DNA of 64,000 nt, from NCBI RefSeq assembly GCF_001659605.2, contig NC_035178.2:10920062-10984061 (forward strand). Direction: 5' to 3'. Under the pieces are notes generated by a model that had not been told where the DNA came from, did no database searches, and saw nothing but the letters and a program-made list of their open reading frames with translations. Origin of the DNA: Manihot esculenta (lineage: Eukaryota > Streptophyta > Magnoliopsida > Malpighiales > Euphorbiaceae). The translations under genes and the position numbers were made by a program. This document shows positions 45,155 to 56,387 of this stretch, in pieces; the first letter of the stretch is position 1, and each line of letters opens with the position of its first letter.

Positions 45155-47932
45155 AGAGGTCTTGGGGAACAATGCTTAGACTCAACTGTGGTGGCAAAGG
45201 TGTTAAGAAGCTTGACTCCTAAATTTGATCACGTAGTTGCTGCAATTGAAGAATCTAAGGATTTGTCAACATTTACGTTTAATGAACTAATGGGTTCATT
45301 GCTAGCTCATGAAGAAAGATTGAATCGTAGTTCAGAATATGAGGAAGAGAAAGCCTTTCATATAAAGGGAGAAACCTCAACGTTGGAAAGAATCACACGT
45401 GGTGATAGTAGGCAAAATGATCTGAGAAGCCGAGGAAGAGGTGCAAGTCGAGGACGAGAGCAACGAGATGGGCAGAGGCAACCTATCCAATGCCATTACT
45501 GCAAATGTTTTGGGCACATCAAGGCAAGTTGTTGGAAAAGAGCAAGTCAGGTTAACTATGCAGAAGAAGCAAATGAAGAAGAAGATGATGGAGAGGATGA
45601 GTTCAAACTCTTTATGGTTGATCTTGAGCTCAATGAGACCTCAGATGATATCTGGTTTTTGGATAGTGGATGCTCTAATCATATGACAGGCATACATTCA
45701 CTATTCAAAGAGCTGGATGAGGACTACAAGCTCAAGGTGAGACTTGGTGATGATAAGCAGATGGAAGTAGAAGGCAAATGGACAATTGCTATCCGAAATG
45801 GAGCTGAAACAAGGCTGTTACATGAAGTCTTCTTTGTTCCAAGCCTAACCCAAAATCTCCTCATTGTTGGACAGCTTGTGACCAGTGGCTTCTCTGTGCT
45901 GTTTGAACGCTCCAAGTGCTTGATCAAGAATCAGCAAACTAAGCAAATTCTTGTCGAGGTAAATATGACAAAGAACAAATTGTTTCCACTTAACATATCA
46001 AGTATTGAAAAAAGGGTATTAATGGTGGAAAGGAAAAATGAATCTAGAATTTGGCATCATAGATATGGACATTTAAATATAAAGGGTCTGCAATTATTGT
46101 ATAAGAAAGATAGGGTGTCTGGCCTGCCTGCTGTTGAATTTGTTGATTTATGCGAAACTTGTGTTTATGGAAAACAAAGTAGGAAGTCTTTTCCTATGGG
46201 TAAATCATGGAGGGCCACTAGCAATCTGGAGCTCTTACATGCTGATGTTTGTGGTCCTATGAGAACTGAATCACTTGGTGGAAGTAGATATTTTTTGTTG
46301 TTCACAGATGATTATAGTAGGATGAGCTGGGTGTACTTTCTACACTTCAAATTGGAGGTCTTAAATGCTTTCAAGAAGTTTAAGGTACTGGTAGAAAAGC
46401 AAATTGGAGAACGCATTAAGACACTAAGGACTGATAGAGGAGGAGAATTCACATCCAAAGAGTTTAACAGTTTTTGTGAAGAACATGGAATTCGTAGAGA
46501 GCTCACGGCACCATATACTCCTGAGCAAAAAAGAGTAGCCGAAAGGAAGAATAGGACTGTGGTAGAGATGGCCAGAACTATGTTGCAGGCTAAAGAGTTG
46601 CCAACTCATTTTTAGGGGGAAGCAGTGACCACTTCAGTATACATTTTGAATATGTCACCAATACAGGCAGTGCCGGATCGAACACCGTATGAAGTGTGGA
46701 TGGGCAGGAGACCTCGGGTAAGTCACTTGCGAGTCTTTGGCTGCCTTGCATATGTTTTTGTTGAGGCTCATAAACGTGGGAAGCTTGATCAAAAGACAAC
46801 AAAGTGTATTTTTGTGGGATATTGCACTAATGCTAAAGCGTACAGATTGTACAATCCCATCAATGGGAATATTATTATCAGTAGAAATGTCATTTTTGAT
46901 GAAGAAGCATGATGGAATTGGACTGAGGATGAAAAAGGAAGCATTCACTTTGAGATCCCAGAAATCCATGAGGAACAGCTCATGGAGGCACAACCACAAA
47001 CCCAATTGAATTCTCCAGGAGTCTCGGCATCGTCGGAGTCTTCTGTTGCAAGTCCTTCGAGAACTTCAATTGCTTCGGGAAGCTCTTCAACAAGCCCTCA
47101 AAGCTCGAGTTCAACTGATGAATCACCACCGAGACGAGTACGGTCACTCCCAGAAATCCATGAAACTACTCATGCTTTGTATATTGCAGATCCTGTTTCA
47201 TTTGAAAAGGCAGCAAGCAAGAAGCAATGGGTTGTAGCCATGCACGAGGAACTTGAAGCAATTGAAAGGAACAAAACCTGGGAGCTAACAACACTTCCTG
47301 AAGGCAAGAAGCCAATCAGTGTAAAGTGGGTTTTCAGAACTAAGTTCAATGCAAATGGGAGTGTACAAAAGCATAAAGCTCGGTTGTTGGCCAAGGAGTA
47401 TTCACAGCGACAAGGAGTGGATTATGAAGAAACTTTTTCTCCTGTTGCAAGGTTTGAAACAGTGAGGACTCTTCTTGCTTTAGTAGCAAAACAAGGTTTG
47501 CTTGTGTACCAGTTTAACGTGAAATCAGCCTTCTTAAATGGAGAATTAGAAGAAGAAGTGTATGTTAATCAACCCGAAGGTTTTGCAGTCTGTGGAAAAG
47601 AAGAACATGTGTACATGCTGAGGAAGGCACTATACGGATTAAAGTAGGCACCTCGAGCTTGGTACTCAAGAATTGATACCTATTTCTTATCAAATGGGTT
47701 CGAGAGAAGCAAGAATGAGCCCACGCTCTATATGAAGAATCAGGGTAAAAGTTCTCTATTTGTCTGTCTATATGTAGATGACATGATCTATATGAGCTCC
47801 TCCATATCATTATTGGAAGATTTTCGATCAAATATGAAAAAGGAATTTGAAATGACTGACCTGGGTTTACTGCATTTTTTCCTTGGAATAGAAGTAAAAC
47901 AGGTTGAAGGAGGAATATTCATCTCCCAAAAG
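45155..47932 (+). pseudogene. second copia gag-pol fragment
   Basis: Close copy of the 13234-17968 element from inside gag (GLGEQCLDSTVVAKVL) to the RT thumb (LGIEVKQVEGGIFISQK); both LTRs are absent. The gag-protease junction reads TGG-Phe-Leu-Asp without the stop of copy 1, and the protease frame is continuous, so this copy shows the ancestral reading there. Stops: TAG at 46613-46615 (Trp), TGA at 46910-46912 (Arg), TAG at 47645-47647 (Gln). The zinc knuckle has a Cys after CHYCK (CHYCKCFGHIKASC). YVDDM is at about 47771-47785. The left end abuts the double palindrome; the right end joins a B3 gene without an LTR, so the piece is bounded by rearrangements, not by integration. Confidence 0.88.
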
Positions 47933-48316
47933 ATATCTCGAGCCAACGTTTTCAATTCTGAGGACTCTTTGGATACTCCATCAGGTTCCTTTCTTGTTGC
48001 AGAAGCATCATGATCAGCGACCCAAGTTTCATCGAACAGTTTTAGTTTAGTGGAAACTTCCTCCTTTGCTGGCCGAGTTGAAACAACGATAGAACTGTGA
48101 AGGGAGAATGATGAACTGATTCGGGTGGTTCTAGGTTTCTTGATCATGCTTGGAAACTCGCAATGAAGGGTTAACTCAGTGGAAGCAGCGTTGTTTTCTT
48201 GAACGTCGATGATATAACGGTGATTCTGCTTCTTGTCAGATTGGTTGGTTACGAAAAGTTGATCTTTCATGGATGCTTGAGCACTGAAAAAGATGGAAAT
48301 AATCTAGTTTCTCCAT
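47933..48316 (-). pseudogene. B3 gene copy 6, N-terminal half fused to copia
   Basis: From ATG 48314-48316 (MEKLDYFHL) one extra base shifts the frame. From the internal ATG at 48270 (MKDQLFVTNQ) the frame is open through PAKEEVSTKLKLFDETWVA to SSELKTLARD, and then enters antisense copia DNA at 47932. The whole B3 domain is missing. The short-type upstream region follows. Confidence 0.85.
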
Positions 48317-49037
48317 TGTCGAATTGTTGCTTCGAAGATTGGAATGTAAATGTGTACGGATTAATATGTATAAATAGAGAGAGACAGACTGTCAGGAGAA
48401 GGCAAACCTTCAACAAATGGGATTTCAGGTCCAAATAGGATTCTGATTTCTAAGTCTCCTCTTCCGAATCGGAAAATGAAAACTTTCTATTTAGGTTACA
48501 TGGATTATATGCAAGCTGAAGGAGAGAGTGATTAATTTCCCGCCAAAGCTAAAGTAACAAACTTCAGCAACCCTTTTGTGGAACGCAGCGTTTTATTAAA
48601 GAATACAGCGGACAGCTTGCCTTAACAACACACCCAAAACGAACAGCAGCGACTTATCCAAATTAACACACAGCTTCAATAACTCAACATTCTTATCCCA
48701 CTCTCTTTCTGGGAGAAAAAAAAAGGAAAACGAGAGGAATGTAAGAAAATAATTTTATTGAATGAAATAAAATTTATCGCTACGTCCGTCGCAGATATTT
48801 TAAAAAATTTTAGTTTATAAAGTCGCAGATATTTTAAAAGTTTTAGTTTATAAAGCGTAGTTTACTCTCTTCAATTTAATAAAATGTAAAATTTACTTCT
48901 ATTTTTTAAAATCCTACTACTGAATTCTTGATATTTGAAAAAAAATACAATTCATTTTTTATGGTCAAGATCAAAATTAACTTGCTCTTAAATGTATTCT
49001 AAGATATATTATCATCTAAAACAATAAAATCTCTTTG
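48317..49037. other. upstream region of B3 copy 6
   Basis: Short-type flank (TATAAATA near 48370). A 35-40-bp tandem duplication occurs at about 48788-48857 (GTCGCAGATATTTTAAAA with TTTTAGTTTATAAAG repeated). No gene. Confidence 0.5.
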
Positions 49038-49558
49038 ATTTAATTAGGTTGTTACACCGGTTATCAAACTATGCACTGTCCACCATTTGCTTATCTAGTC
49101 GTCTCATTAACTGCTTGGCCGTTGGTCCGACCATTTGCTTATGAGGTCGTCCCTTCGATTGATTGGTCATTGGTCCGACTATTCGCTTGTCAGGTCGTCC
49201 CACCGACTCCATTTGCTTATCAGGTTGGACCGGTCATCATTAGGTCGTTCACTAAGTCGCCAGATCATCCAAGTTTACACCTCGTCTCAGGTTGTCTTCT
49301 CTAGTCATCTAGACCAGGTCGTATCCTTCTCTTTCAATGGTCGTCTTGCCTTACCACTTGTTTGTCATGATGAACTATTAGGTCAGCCAGGTGGTCGTAT
49401 CGAACAAATACTCGGCCTCATCTTGCCTGACCACGTGGTCATCATGATTAACTATTATGCTGAATATGTACTCGATCGGCCTTACTTTAGGTGGTCGCTT
49501 TAGGTGGTTATCTTGATAGACAAATGGTCAACCTAGTAGTCGATCGTATCCTTCTACA
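49038..49558 (-). repeat. copia 3' LTR fragment, no TRIM
   Basis: Starts TGTAGAAGGATACG at 49558 (minus) next to a GCGGGGAGGGGGAGGGC tract. No TRIM is present, so this copy descends from a lineage that never received the TRIM, like 18655-18800. Confidence 0.75.
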
Positions 49559-50995
49559 GCCCTCCCCCTCCCCGCAAAATGTAATTGAGAGAGACACTAG
49601 AGATAACTTGGAGCAAAATTATTGATATAACGCAGTCGATAAAGGCTTAATAAATGGTTTCGCTATCTGGTCTTGACTAGACACATGTGAAGTAATCAGA
49701 AAATTTTTCTAGAGCAGTTCTCACATAATATGACAGTCAACATCGATATGTTTTGTCTTGTCTTAGAAAATCGGATTAGCTGTAATTTGTATAGCTGTCT
49801 TGTTGTCACAATAAAGCTGGGCTGGATAGCTAACCAGAATCTACAAGTCTCGTAAAATAGAGATAATCCAAAGTAATTCACACACTATTGCAGCCATGGC
49901 CCTATACTTTGCTTCAATAGAGGATTTGAAAACAGTAGTTTGCTTCTTTTTTTTTTTCAAAAAATCATTAAAGAACTAAGAAATATCTCAAACTCTGTTA
50001 AATATTTTCGAGAAAAACAACAAGATGCCCAATTCAAGTCACAATAAGTAGTAATTCGAAAATCACAACTAACAGAAAAATAAAGACCATTATTAACAGT
50101 AGCCTTTAGATATCGTAAAACATGCATGGCTACTTCCCAATAAGGTTTTTTAGGGGTAGACATAAAATGGCTTAGATGTTGCACAACATGGCTAATGTCT
50201 AGCCTGGTTAGATTAACACATAAAAGTATCCCAATTTGCCTTCTGTAACAATCTGGTTGAGCAAGAGGCCCTCCGACCTCTGGTGATAAATGTAAACCTT
50301 TAGGCTGAGAAAATAAAGCAATTTAACATACCAACATCAGTCAACAAGTCATTAATAAATTTTCTTTAACTTAGAATAGTGGCCTGATCAGACCGAGCTA
50401 TCTCAAGCGTAAGAAAATATTTAAGCTGATCTAGATATTTAATTGTAAAGTTATTATGCAAAGCAGTTTTAACAATAGTAATATCATCAAGAGAGGTGCT
50501 CGACACATTCACATCATCAACATATATTAAAAGTATCATAAATAAGTGCCTTGATTGCTTAACAAACAGACAATGATCATGGGAAGTTTGTTTCAATTCC
50601 AATGATTTGAGGAAGCTAGTGAACTCAATATTCCACTGCTTGGAATCCTGTTTTAAACCATAGAAAGACTTCTTAAGCAAACAAACCTGACCAGGTAAGA
50701 CTTTATGATATACTTGAGGAGGTAGCATGTAAACTTCTTCATTCAAATTTCCATGTAGAAAAGCATTATTAATATCGAGCTGATAAACAACCCATTGTTT
50801 TGCAGTGGCTAAAGCAATTAAGATCCTAATAGTTGTTAGTTTTGCAATAGGGGAGAACCTGTCCTTAAAATCCAAACCCTTAATTTGATTGTAGCCCTTG
50901 ACTACCGGATGAGTCTTAAGCCTATCATCCTCTCCAGTAGGTTTATATTTTACTTTATAAATCCACTTATTCCCAATGGCCTTCTTCCCTTTAGC
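49559..50995 (-). pseudogene. Ty1/copia RT-RNase H remnant, internally deleted copy
   Basis: 50366-50875 is open for 169 codons: [67 protein letters not shown]. RNase H pieces follow at 49957-50184. At about 50995 RT jumps directly into LTR sequence: gag, protease and integrase, present at 22.5-25.9 kb, were deleted, along with the primer site and LTR end. Confidence 0.8.
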
Positions 50996-51683
50996 CCACG
51001 TGCATAGTACGGACTAGAAGAATTCAGAAGAATAAAATCTTTAAAGAATGGAAGCTAAACTAAATTGTGTCTTTTTACAAGAATAATATAAGTGTAGAAT
51101 AATATAATGTCGTTTAATCAGGTTATTATGCCGGTCATCAAGCAATGCACTGTCTACAAAGTTGTCCGATCATTTAGTCATTGGACCCCCCATTTGTTTA
51201 TCAGGTCGTCCCTCCGACTGCTTGGTTGTTGGTCCAAGCATTTGCTTATCAAGTCGTCCCTTTGACTGCTTGGTCATTGGTCTGACCATTTGCTTATTAG
51301 GTCGTCCTATCGACTCCATTTGCTTATCAAGTCAGACTAGTCATCATTAGGTCATTCACTAAGTCGCCAGATCATCCAGGTTTACATCTCATCTCAAGTT
51401 GTCTTGTCTAGTTGTTTGGACCTGGTTGTATTCTTCTCTTTGTATGGTCGTATTGCCTGTCCACCTTATCATCATGATGAACTATTAGGTTGGCCAAGTA
51501 GTCGTCTCACTGAACAAATACTCGGCTCATGTTGCCTGACCATCTGGTCATCATGATTAACTATTGTATCAATCGCGTAGTCGTTTCACTAAGCAAGTAC
51601 TCGATCTTACTTTAGGTTATCGCTTCAGGTGATCGTCTTGATAGACAAATGGTCGGCCTGATGGTCGATCATATCCTTCTACA
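50996..51683 (-). repeat. copia 5' LTR, truncated
   Basis: Counterpart of 25876-26685, beginning at 51683 (minus) and cut at the U5 end. Together with 49038-49558 it brackets a deletion derivative of the long copia copy. Confidence 0.75.
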
Positions 51684-52948
51684 TCTTTTTTCATTTAAAA
51701 TGATTTGTTTACTATAAATATATTTTTTTTTCAGATTTTTTAAAATTATATATATTAGTAATTGGTGTTATATTTTACAAAATTTAAGAGTTTTATTATT
51801 TTAAAATAGTAGGTAATTTAATATTTTAATATCAATCAAGGATAACTTGTCAAATTAATTTTTTTTCATTCCCTAAAAATATAAGAAGCATGTGAGTATC
51901 GAGTTTGAGTTTTTCTATGAATAAATTTTGAGATATTTACCTTCACAATGATAAGGGATAAATAGTGATAAGAGAGAAGACCGAATCCTTATGTAGCCTA
52001 TTAGTACCCAATATTTATATCTTCTTCAAATTCAAACTTATTAATATTTTAATTTTATTATTAATTTTAATATTTTACATATAATGTATGGTAAATTAAT
52101 TTTTTATTATTATCTTAATGGATCATATTTTGTAACTTTAATTACAAATTATTATATTAATAAAAAAATAAATATATATAAAAAAATGTCAGCAACCAAT
52201 TTATATGCTCATATCACAATAGATATCCATATATAAAAACCAAATATCGAACCAATTGTGAATCATTGTATTGAATTGGTTAAATACAAACTAGTATTAT
52301 TTTAATTTGCAGAAAATAACTTATATGTCTGTGAAAAAATTTTTTATAAAAAATATTTTTTAATGAAATAATTTATTTTTTATTATTTAATTTTAATTTA
52401 AAAAATAAAATTTATTAATAAATTTATATATAAAAATTTTAATAAAAATTTCAAGATATGATCGTGACTATTTTGTCTTTAAAAAGAAAAAAAATATGGT
52501 TTGTCTTTAAAAAGGAAAAGGATGTGGCATCTTCACAGTGAATTAAGGTATTTTTAAGTGTCAGTATAATTAGTAAAAATTTAAAAATACATACTTAAAT
52601 TGATTATTTTTTGAAAAAATTGTATATTTTTATACCCTTTATTTATTAAATGAAATTGAGATTGTATTTTGTCAAGTATAATTAATTAGATGGTTAACTA
52701 AGTGAAAAAATAATAATACTTGCACAGTTATTATTAAGAAACCAAATAATTGAAAAATACAAAGTAAAATGTGAATAAATCATTATGATAAGTGTATCTG
52801 AATAAATCTAAATTTAGTGATAAATACATTTAAATAAATCTTTCAGATTCTGCTCCCTTAATTCCATTTCAAAAAAAAAAAAAAAAAAATCTGAATATAT
52901 TCTACTAATAATAATCTACTAAATATTCATTATAGACCTACTAAATAT
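51684..52948. other. AT-rich spacer, 3' flank of B3 gene
   Basis: Duplicate of about 26686-27680 that then shortens; the exon remnant present at 28.3 kb is absent here. A 19-base A-run lies at 52871-52889. No gene. Confidence 0.55.
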
Positions 52949-53791
52949 TCAGGGATAGACCTCATAAGCTCTCTCAAGTACAGAAAAGTTGAATATTTTC
53001 TCTCTTGAATCCCAATAAATCCCAATAAGATCTCCTTCAACTAAATTCCTTCTCTTCACGAAATTATTCAGCCACCCTTTGTTGAAGATGTAACTCTTTG
53101 ATGTATGCCAGTACTTCAAAGCCACATTCAACTCTGTCTTTGTATCAAAATCCCAGAAGCAAAATTCAGCACCTTCTCCTCTGATCTTCTGAAGAGTTTC
53201 ACTGCTCATAAATGGCAAAATATGATCCTTGACTAAAGCTGATGCCACCAACAGTCTGCAAAGATTACCAAGATCACTACCAGTTAGCCTCTTCTTAATC
53301 TTCCATGGATCATAAAGCACCAGTTTGGTCCAAACAGGATGCTTCAGCCTCATCTTTCTTTCCTCTTCAGGACTGTAAATTATCTGATTTGCAGTATCTC
53401 GAGCCAACGGTTTCAATTCTGAGGACTCTTTGGATACTCCATCAGGCTCCTTTCTTGTTGCAGAGGCATCATGATCAGCGACCCAAGTTTCATCAAACAG
53501 TTTTAGTTGAGTGGAAACCTCCTTCTTCCCTGCGCGAGTTGAATCAACGATAGAAATGTGAAGGGAGAATGATGAACTGATTCGGGTGGTTCTAGGTTTC
53601 TTGATCATGTTTGGAAACCAGCAAGAAAGGGTTAACTCGGTGGAAACATGGCTGTTTTCTTGATTGTCGATGATTTGACGGTGATTCCGCTTCTTGTCAA
53701 ATTGGTCGGCTGCGAGAAGTTGATCTTTCATGGGTTTTTGAGCACTGGAAACATAGAAATAATCATAGGACTTGAGGTGTTGTTTCTCCAT
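52949..53791 (-). CDS. B3-domain (DUF313-type) DNA-binding protein, long form, intact
   Basis: 280 residues, single exon, ATG at 53789-53791 (MEKQHLKSYDYFYVSSAQ). It is colinear with 28970-29812 without gaps. Differences include Phe for Cys in FCFWDFDT, SGEKIFNF near the C-terminus, and the ending RAYEVYP. The C-terminal third (SYIFNKGWLNNF, IGIYWDS, EVYP) resembles the short-type genes, so gene conversion may have touched it. The B3 domain is at about residues 150-275. The TATA box at 53962-53969 is preserved about 170 bp upstream. No lesion is visible. Function beyond DNA binding is unknown. Confidence 0.85.
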   Translation of the reverse strand: MEKQHLKSYDYFYVSSAQKPMKDQLLAADQFDKKRNHRQIIDNQENSHVSTELTLSCWFPNMIKKPRTTRISSSFSLHISIVDSTRAGKKEVSTQLKLFDETWVADHDASATRKEPDGVSKESSELKPLARDTANQIIYSPEEERKMRLKHPVWTKLVLYDPWKIKKRLTGSDLGNLCRLLVASALVKDHILPFMSSETLQKIRGEGAEFCFWDFDTKTELNVALKYWHTSKSYIFNKGWLNNFVKRRNLVEGDLIGIYWDSREKIFNFSVLERAYEVYP

Positions 53792-54399
53792 TCTGGAAAT
53801 CTTAATTGATTGTGAGAATGGAATGAGATATGTAGAGAGAGAATGGAAGGAGACTGATGTTTATGCTTGAAGGCGATGTTTTCTCGGGTTTTCTTTTTTG
53901 AATCAGATAATGAAAATTTGCATGCAGAGACAGTGGGTTGCAATTAATGCATGTATCTATGTATATATAGAGAGACACAGAGTGTTAACCTTTAAGAAAT
54001 GGGATTTCATATCCAAGTAGGAAACTGATTTCTATTATGGAAGATTATTTTTTTTTCTTTGGATTTCCTTTTTTGAATGGGATAACTAAAATTTCCCACC
54101 AAGCGTGTATATACACAAAACAAAATACAAAATGCAAAAAGGAAAATAGAAGGCCAAGGCTCCAAGATTGTGGTAGGAGAGTTTTTTGTAATGACAGGTG
54201 TTTCCTTAGTATTGGTTGATGTGGGTTCTGTTTGCAGATTTGCAGGATACTTGAACTTTGAGCTATGTTGAATCTTGAGGACACCTAATTTTGTAAGTTT
54301 TTCTGGAGAATTTTTATTAAGCATATATAGTAATAATTTGCATCTGAGGATTGATAAATTAAAGTTATATTTGGAGAATTTGTATAATAATCCTTTCCA
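53792..54399. other. upstream region of the second long-form B3 gene
   Basis: Duplicate of 29813-30470. Short frames here (54007-54408, 54045-54284) are shadows without conserved protein. Confidence 0.5.
53962..53969 (-). promoter_or_regulatory. TATA box of the second long-form B3 gene
   Basis: TATATATA in the same context as 29959-29966. Confidence 0.55.
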
Positions 54400-55035
54400 G
54401 GAAAACAATAAAAGTTCTGAAGAGGCTGCAATAACTCGGTTGCAAGAGCTCGGTAAATGGGAGGAGAGTCGCTGGAAACAGCGTTCTAGAATTTCTTAGC
54501 TCATGGAAGGAGGTCGGAATGCAAAATTCTTTCACTTGTCAACCATTCAACATCAATGCTATTATCAAACTGAAAAGCTTGGATGGGTCTTGGTTGGAAT
54601 CAGCAGAAGAGATTCATCAGGAAATCATGGGTTTCTTCAGGAAACTTTACACTAAATCTGGTACTCAATAAGGAGTACAAAGAGGTGATCAGTCTCCTCC
54701 CTAGACTTGTCACTGATGAAATAAACATAAATCTTTTGGCCGATGTTACTGATGAAGAAATCAGGAAAGCAACTTTAGACTTAGGGGGCCTTAAAGCATC
54801 AGACCCGAATGGGTTTTCGGGTATCTTTTACCAACACCATTGGGATTTAGTAGGTCACTCTGTGCAATTTTCTATATCAAGTACTGTCAAAAGCGTTAGT
54901 TAATTGTTTAAAACCTTAGATGAAATTTTTAATTTCACATGATCAGACGAATTTTATTCCTTCCCAAACCATTTAAGATAATATCATAGGGGCTTATGGA
55001 GACCCCAAAATCATGCTATGACAATAAATTTTGAT
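54400..55035 (+). pseudogene. LINE (L1-type) reverse-transcriptase fragment
   Basis: The plus strand reads, across frameshifts, the region before and at the start of a plant LINE RT domain: ITRLQELGKWEESRWKQRSR; then EGGRNAKFFHLSTIQH in another frame (usual form G-RN-KFFH); then EIHQEIMGFFRKLYTKSGT; then LLADVTDEEIRKATLDLGGL and ASDPNGFSGIFYQHHWDLVG (usual KAPGPDGF..FYQ..W). The fragment interrupts sequence that is continuous at about 30470-30500. The frame is broken at least twice. No poly(A) tail is evident at its end. Confidence 0.75.
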
Positions 55036-55062
55036 TTAATTTCTCGAGCAAATTTTACATAA

Positions 55063-55160
55063 ATTATCTCAAGTATAGAAAAATAGAATAATTTCTTGAT
55101 TGAATTCTAATAAATTCCAATTAGGAGACTGATTTTTATGCTTGAAGGTGATGTTTTCTT
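55063..55160 (-). pseudogene. B3 relic (same scar as 30.5 kb)
   Basis: ATTATCTCAAGTATAGAAAAAT, then CTAATAAATTCCAATTAGG, then CTTGAAGGTGATG: the 3' end of a B3 gene joined to upstream DNA, as at 30523-30620. The scar therefore predates the block duplication. Confidence 0.6.
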
Positions 55161-55518
55161 GGATTTTCTTTTTGAATTAAATAATAAAAATTTGCTTCCA
55201 TTTTATTTATTTATTTATTTATTTTTTTATAAATAGATATTTACTTATGAAAACCCAGAAATTAGAACTAAAAGAGCCTTGAAGACCAAGTAGGTTGAGG
55301 CTTGGTGTGTTGTTTTGAATACCAAATTCATGGGCCGGGTTTTAAAACAAATTCGTTTAGCTGCTGAAAATCTGTGTTTATGAGAAATACAAATGAAAAT
55401 GTTAATAAATTTTCTGTTAACTAATCTGACTACATGGATCAAAATATATATATTGAGAAAAGCAAATGAAAATGTTAATAAATTCCTAAATATATCCTTC
55501 TAATAATCTGCTACAAAT
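55161..55518. other. spacer between B3 relic and B3 gene
   Basis: Duplicate of 30621-30950. Contains an ATTT-type simple repeat near 55200-55225. No gene. Confidence 0.5.
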
Positions 55519-56301
55519 TCATGGATAGACCTCACAAGCTCTCTCAAGCACAGCAAAATTGAATATTTTCTTTGTAAAATCCCAATAAATCCCAATCAAA
55601 TCTCCTTCAACCAAGTGTCTTCTCTTCACAAAATTATTCTGCCACCCTTTGTTGAAGATGTAACTCTTTGATGTATGCCAATACTTTAAAACCAGATTCA
55701 GCCCGATGTTTGTATCACAATCCCAAAAGCAAAATTCAGCACCTTCTCCCCTGATCTTCTCAACCATTTCACTGCCCATAAATGGAAAAATATGATTCTT
55801 GACTAAAGCTGATGCCACCAACAGTCTGCAATGATTACCAAGATCACTACCAGTTAGCCTCTTCTTAATCTTCCATGGATCATAAAGCACCAGTTTGGTC
55901 CAAACAGGATGCTTCAGCCTCATCTTTCTCTCCTCTTCAGGACTGTAAATCCTCTTGTTTGCAGTATCTCGAGCCAACGTTTTCAATTCTGAGGACTCTT
56001 TGGATACTCCATCAGGTTCCTTTCTTGTTGCAGAAGCATCATGATCAGCGACCAAAGTTTCATCGAACAGTTTTAGTTTAGTGGAAACTTTCTCCTTTGC
56101 TGGCCGAGTTGAAACAATGATAGAACTGTGAAGGAAGGATGATGAACTGATTGGGGTGGTTCTAGGTTTCTTGATCATGCTTGGAAACCCGCAATGAAGG
56201 GTTAACTCGGTGGAAACAACGTTGTTTTCTTGAACATCGATGATGTAACGGTGATTCCGCTTCTTGTCAGATTGGTTGGCTACGAAAAGTTGATCTTTCA
56301 T
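55519..56301 (-). CDS. B3-domain (DUF313-type) protein, short form, open
   Basis: 260 residues from ATG 56299-56301 (MKDQLFVANQ), the only short-type copy with an uninterrupted frame. The ancestral start MEKLDYF lies 5' in relatives but is lost here through an 11-bp deletion at about 56336, so translation must begin about 16 codons later. The B3 domain covers about residues 130-255: WTKLVLYDPWKIKKRL, LTGSDLG, EKIRGEGAEFCFWDCDT, FVKRRHLVEGDLIGIYWD, FNFAVLER. Potentially functional, because the B3 domain is complete. Its nearest relative is the stopped copy at 4095-4877. A TATA-like site lies at 56388-56395, about 90 bp upstream. Confidence 0.75.
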   Translation of the reverse strand: MKDQLFVANQSDKKRNHRYIIDVQENNVVSTELTLHCGFPSMIKKPRTTPISSSSFLHSSIIVSTRPAKEKVSTKLKLFDETLVADHDASATRKEPDGVSKESSELKTLARDTANKRIYSPEEERKMRLKHPVWTKLVLYDPWKIKKRLTGSDLGNHCRLLVASALVKNHIFPFMGSEMVEKIRGEGAEFCFWDCDTNIGLNLVLKYWHTSKSYIFNKGWQNNFVKRRHLVEGDLIGIYWDFTKKIFNFAVLERACEVYP

Positions 56302-56387
56302 GGATGCTTGAGCACTGAAAACATGGAAATAATCTAGTCGAAGTCTTGTTTCGAAGATTGGAATGTAGAGTGGTACCGATTAATATG

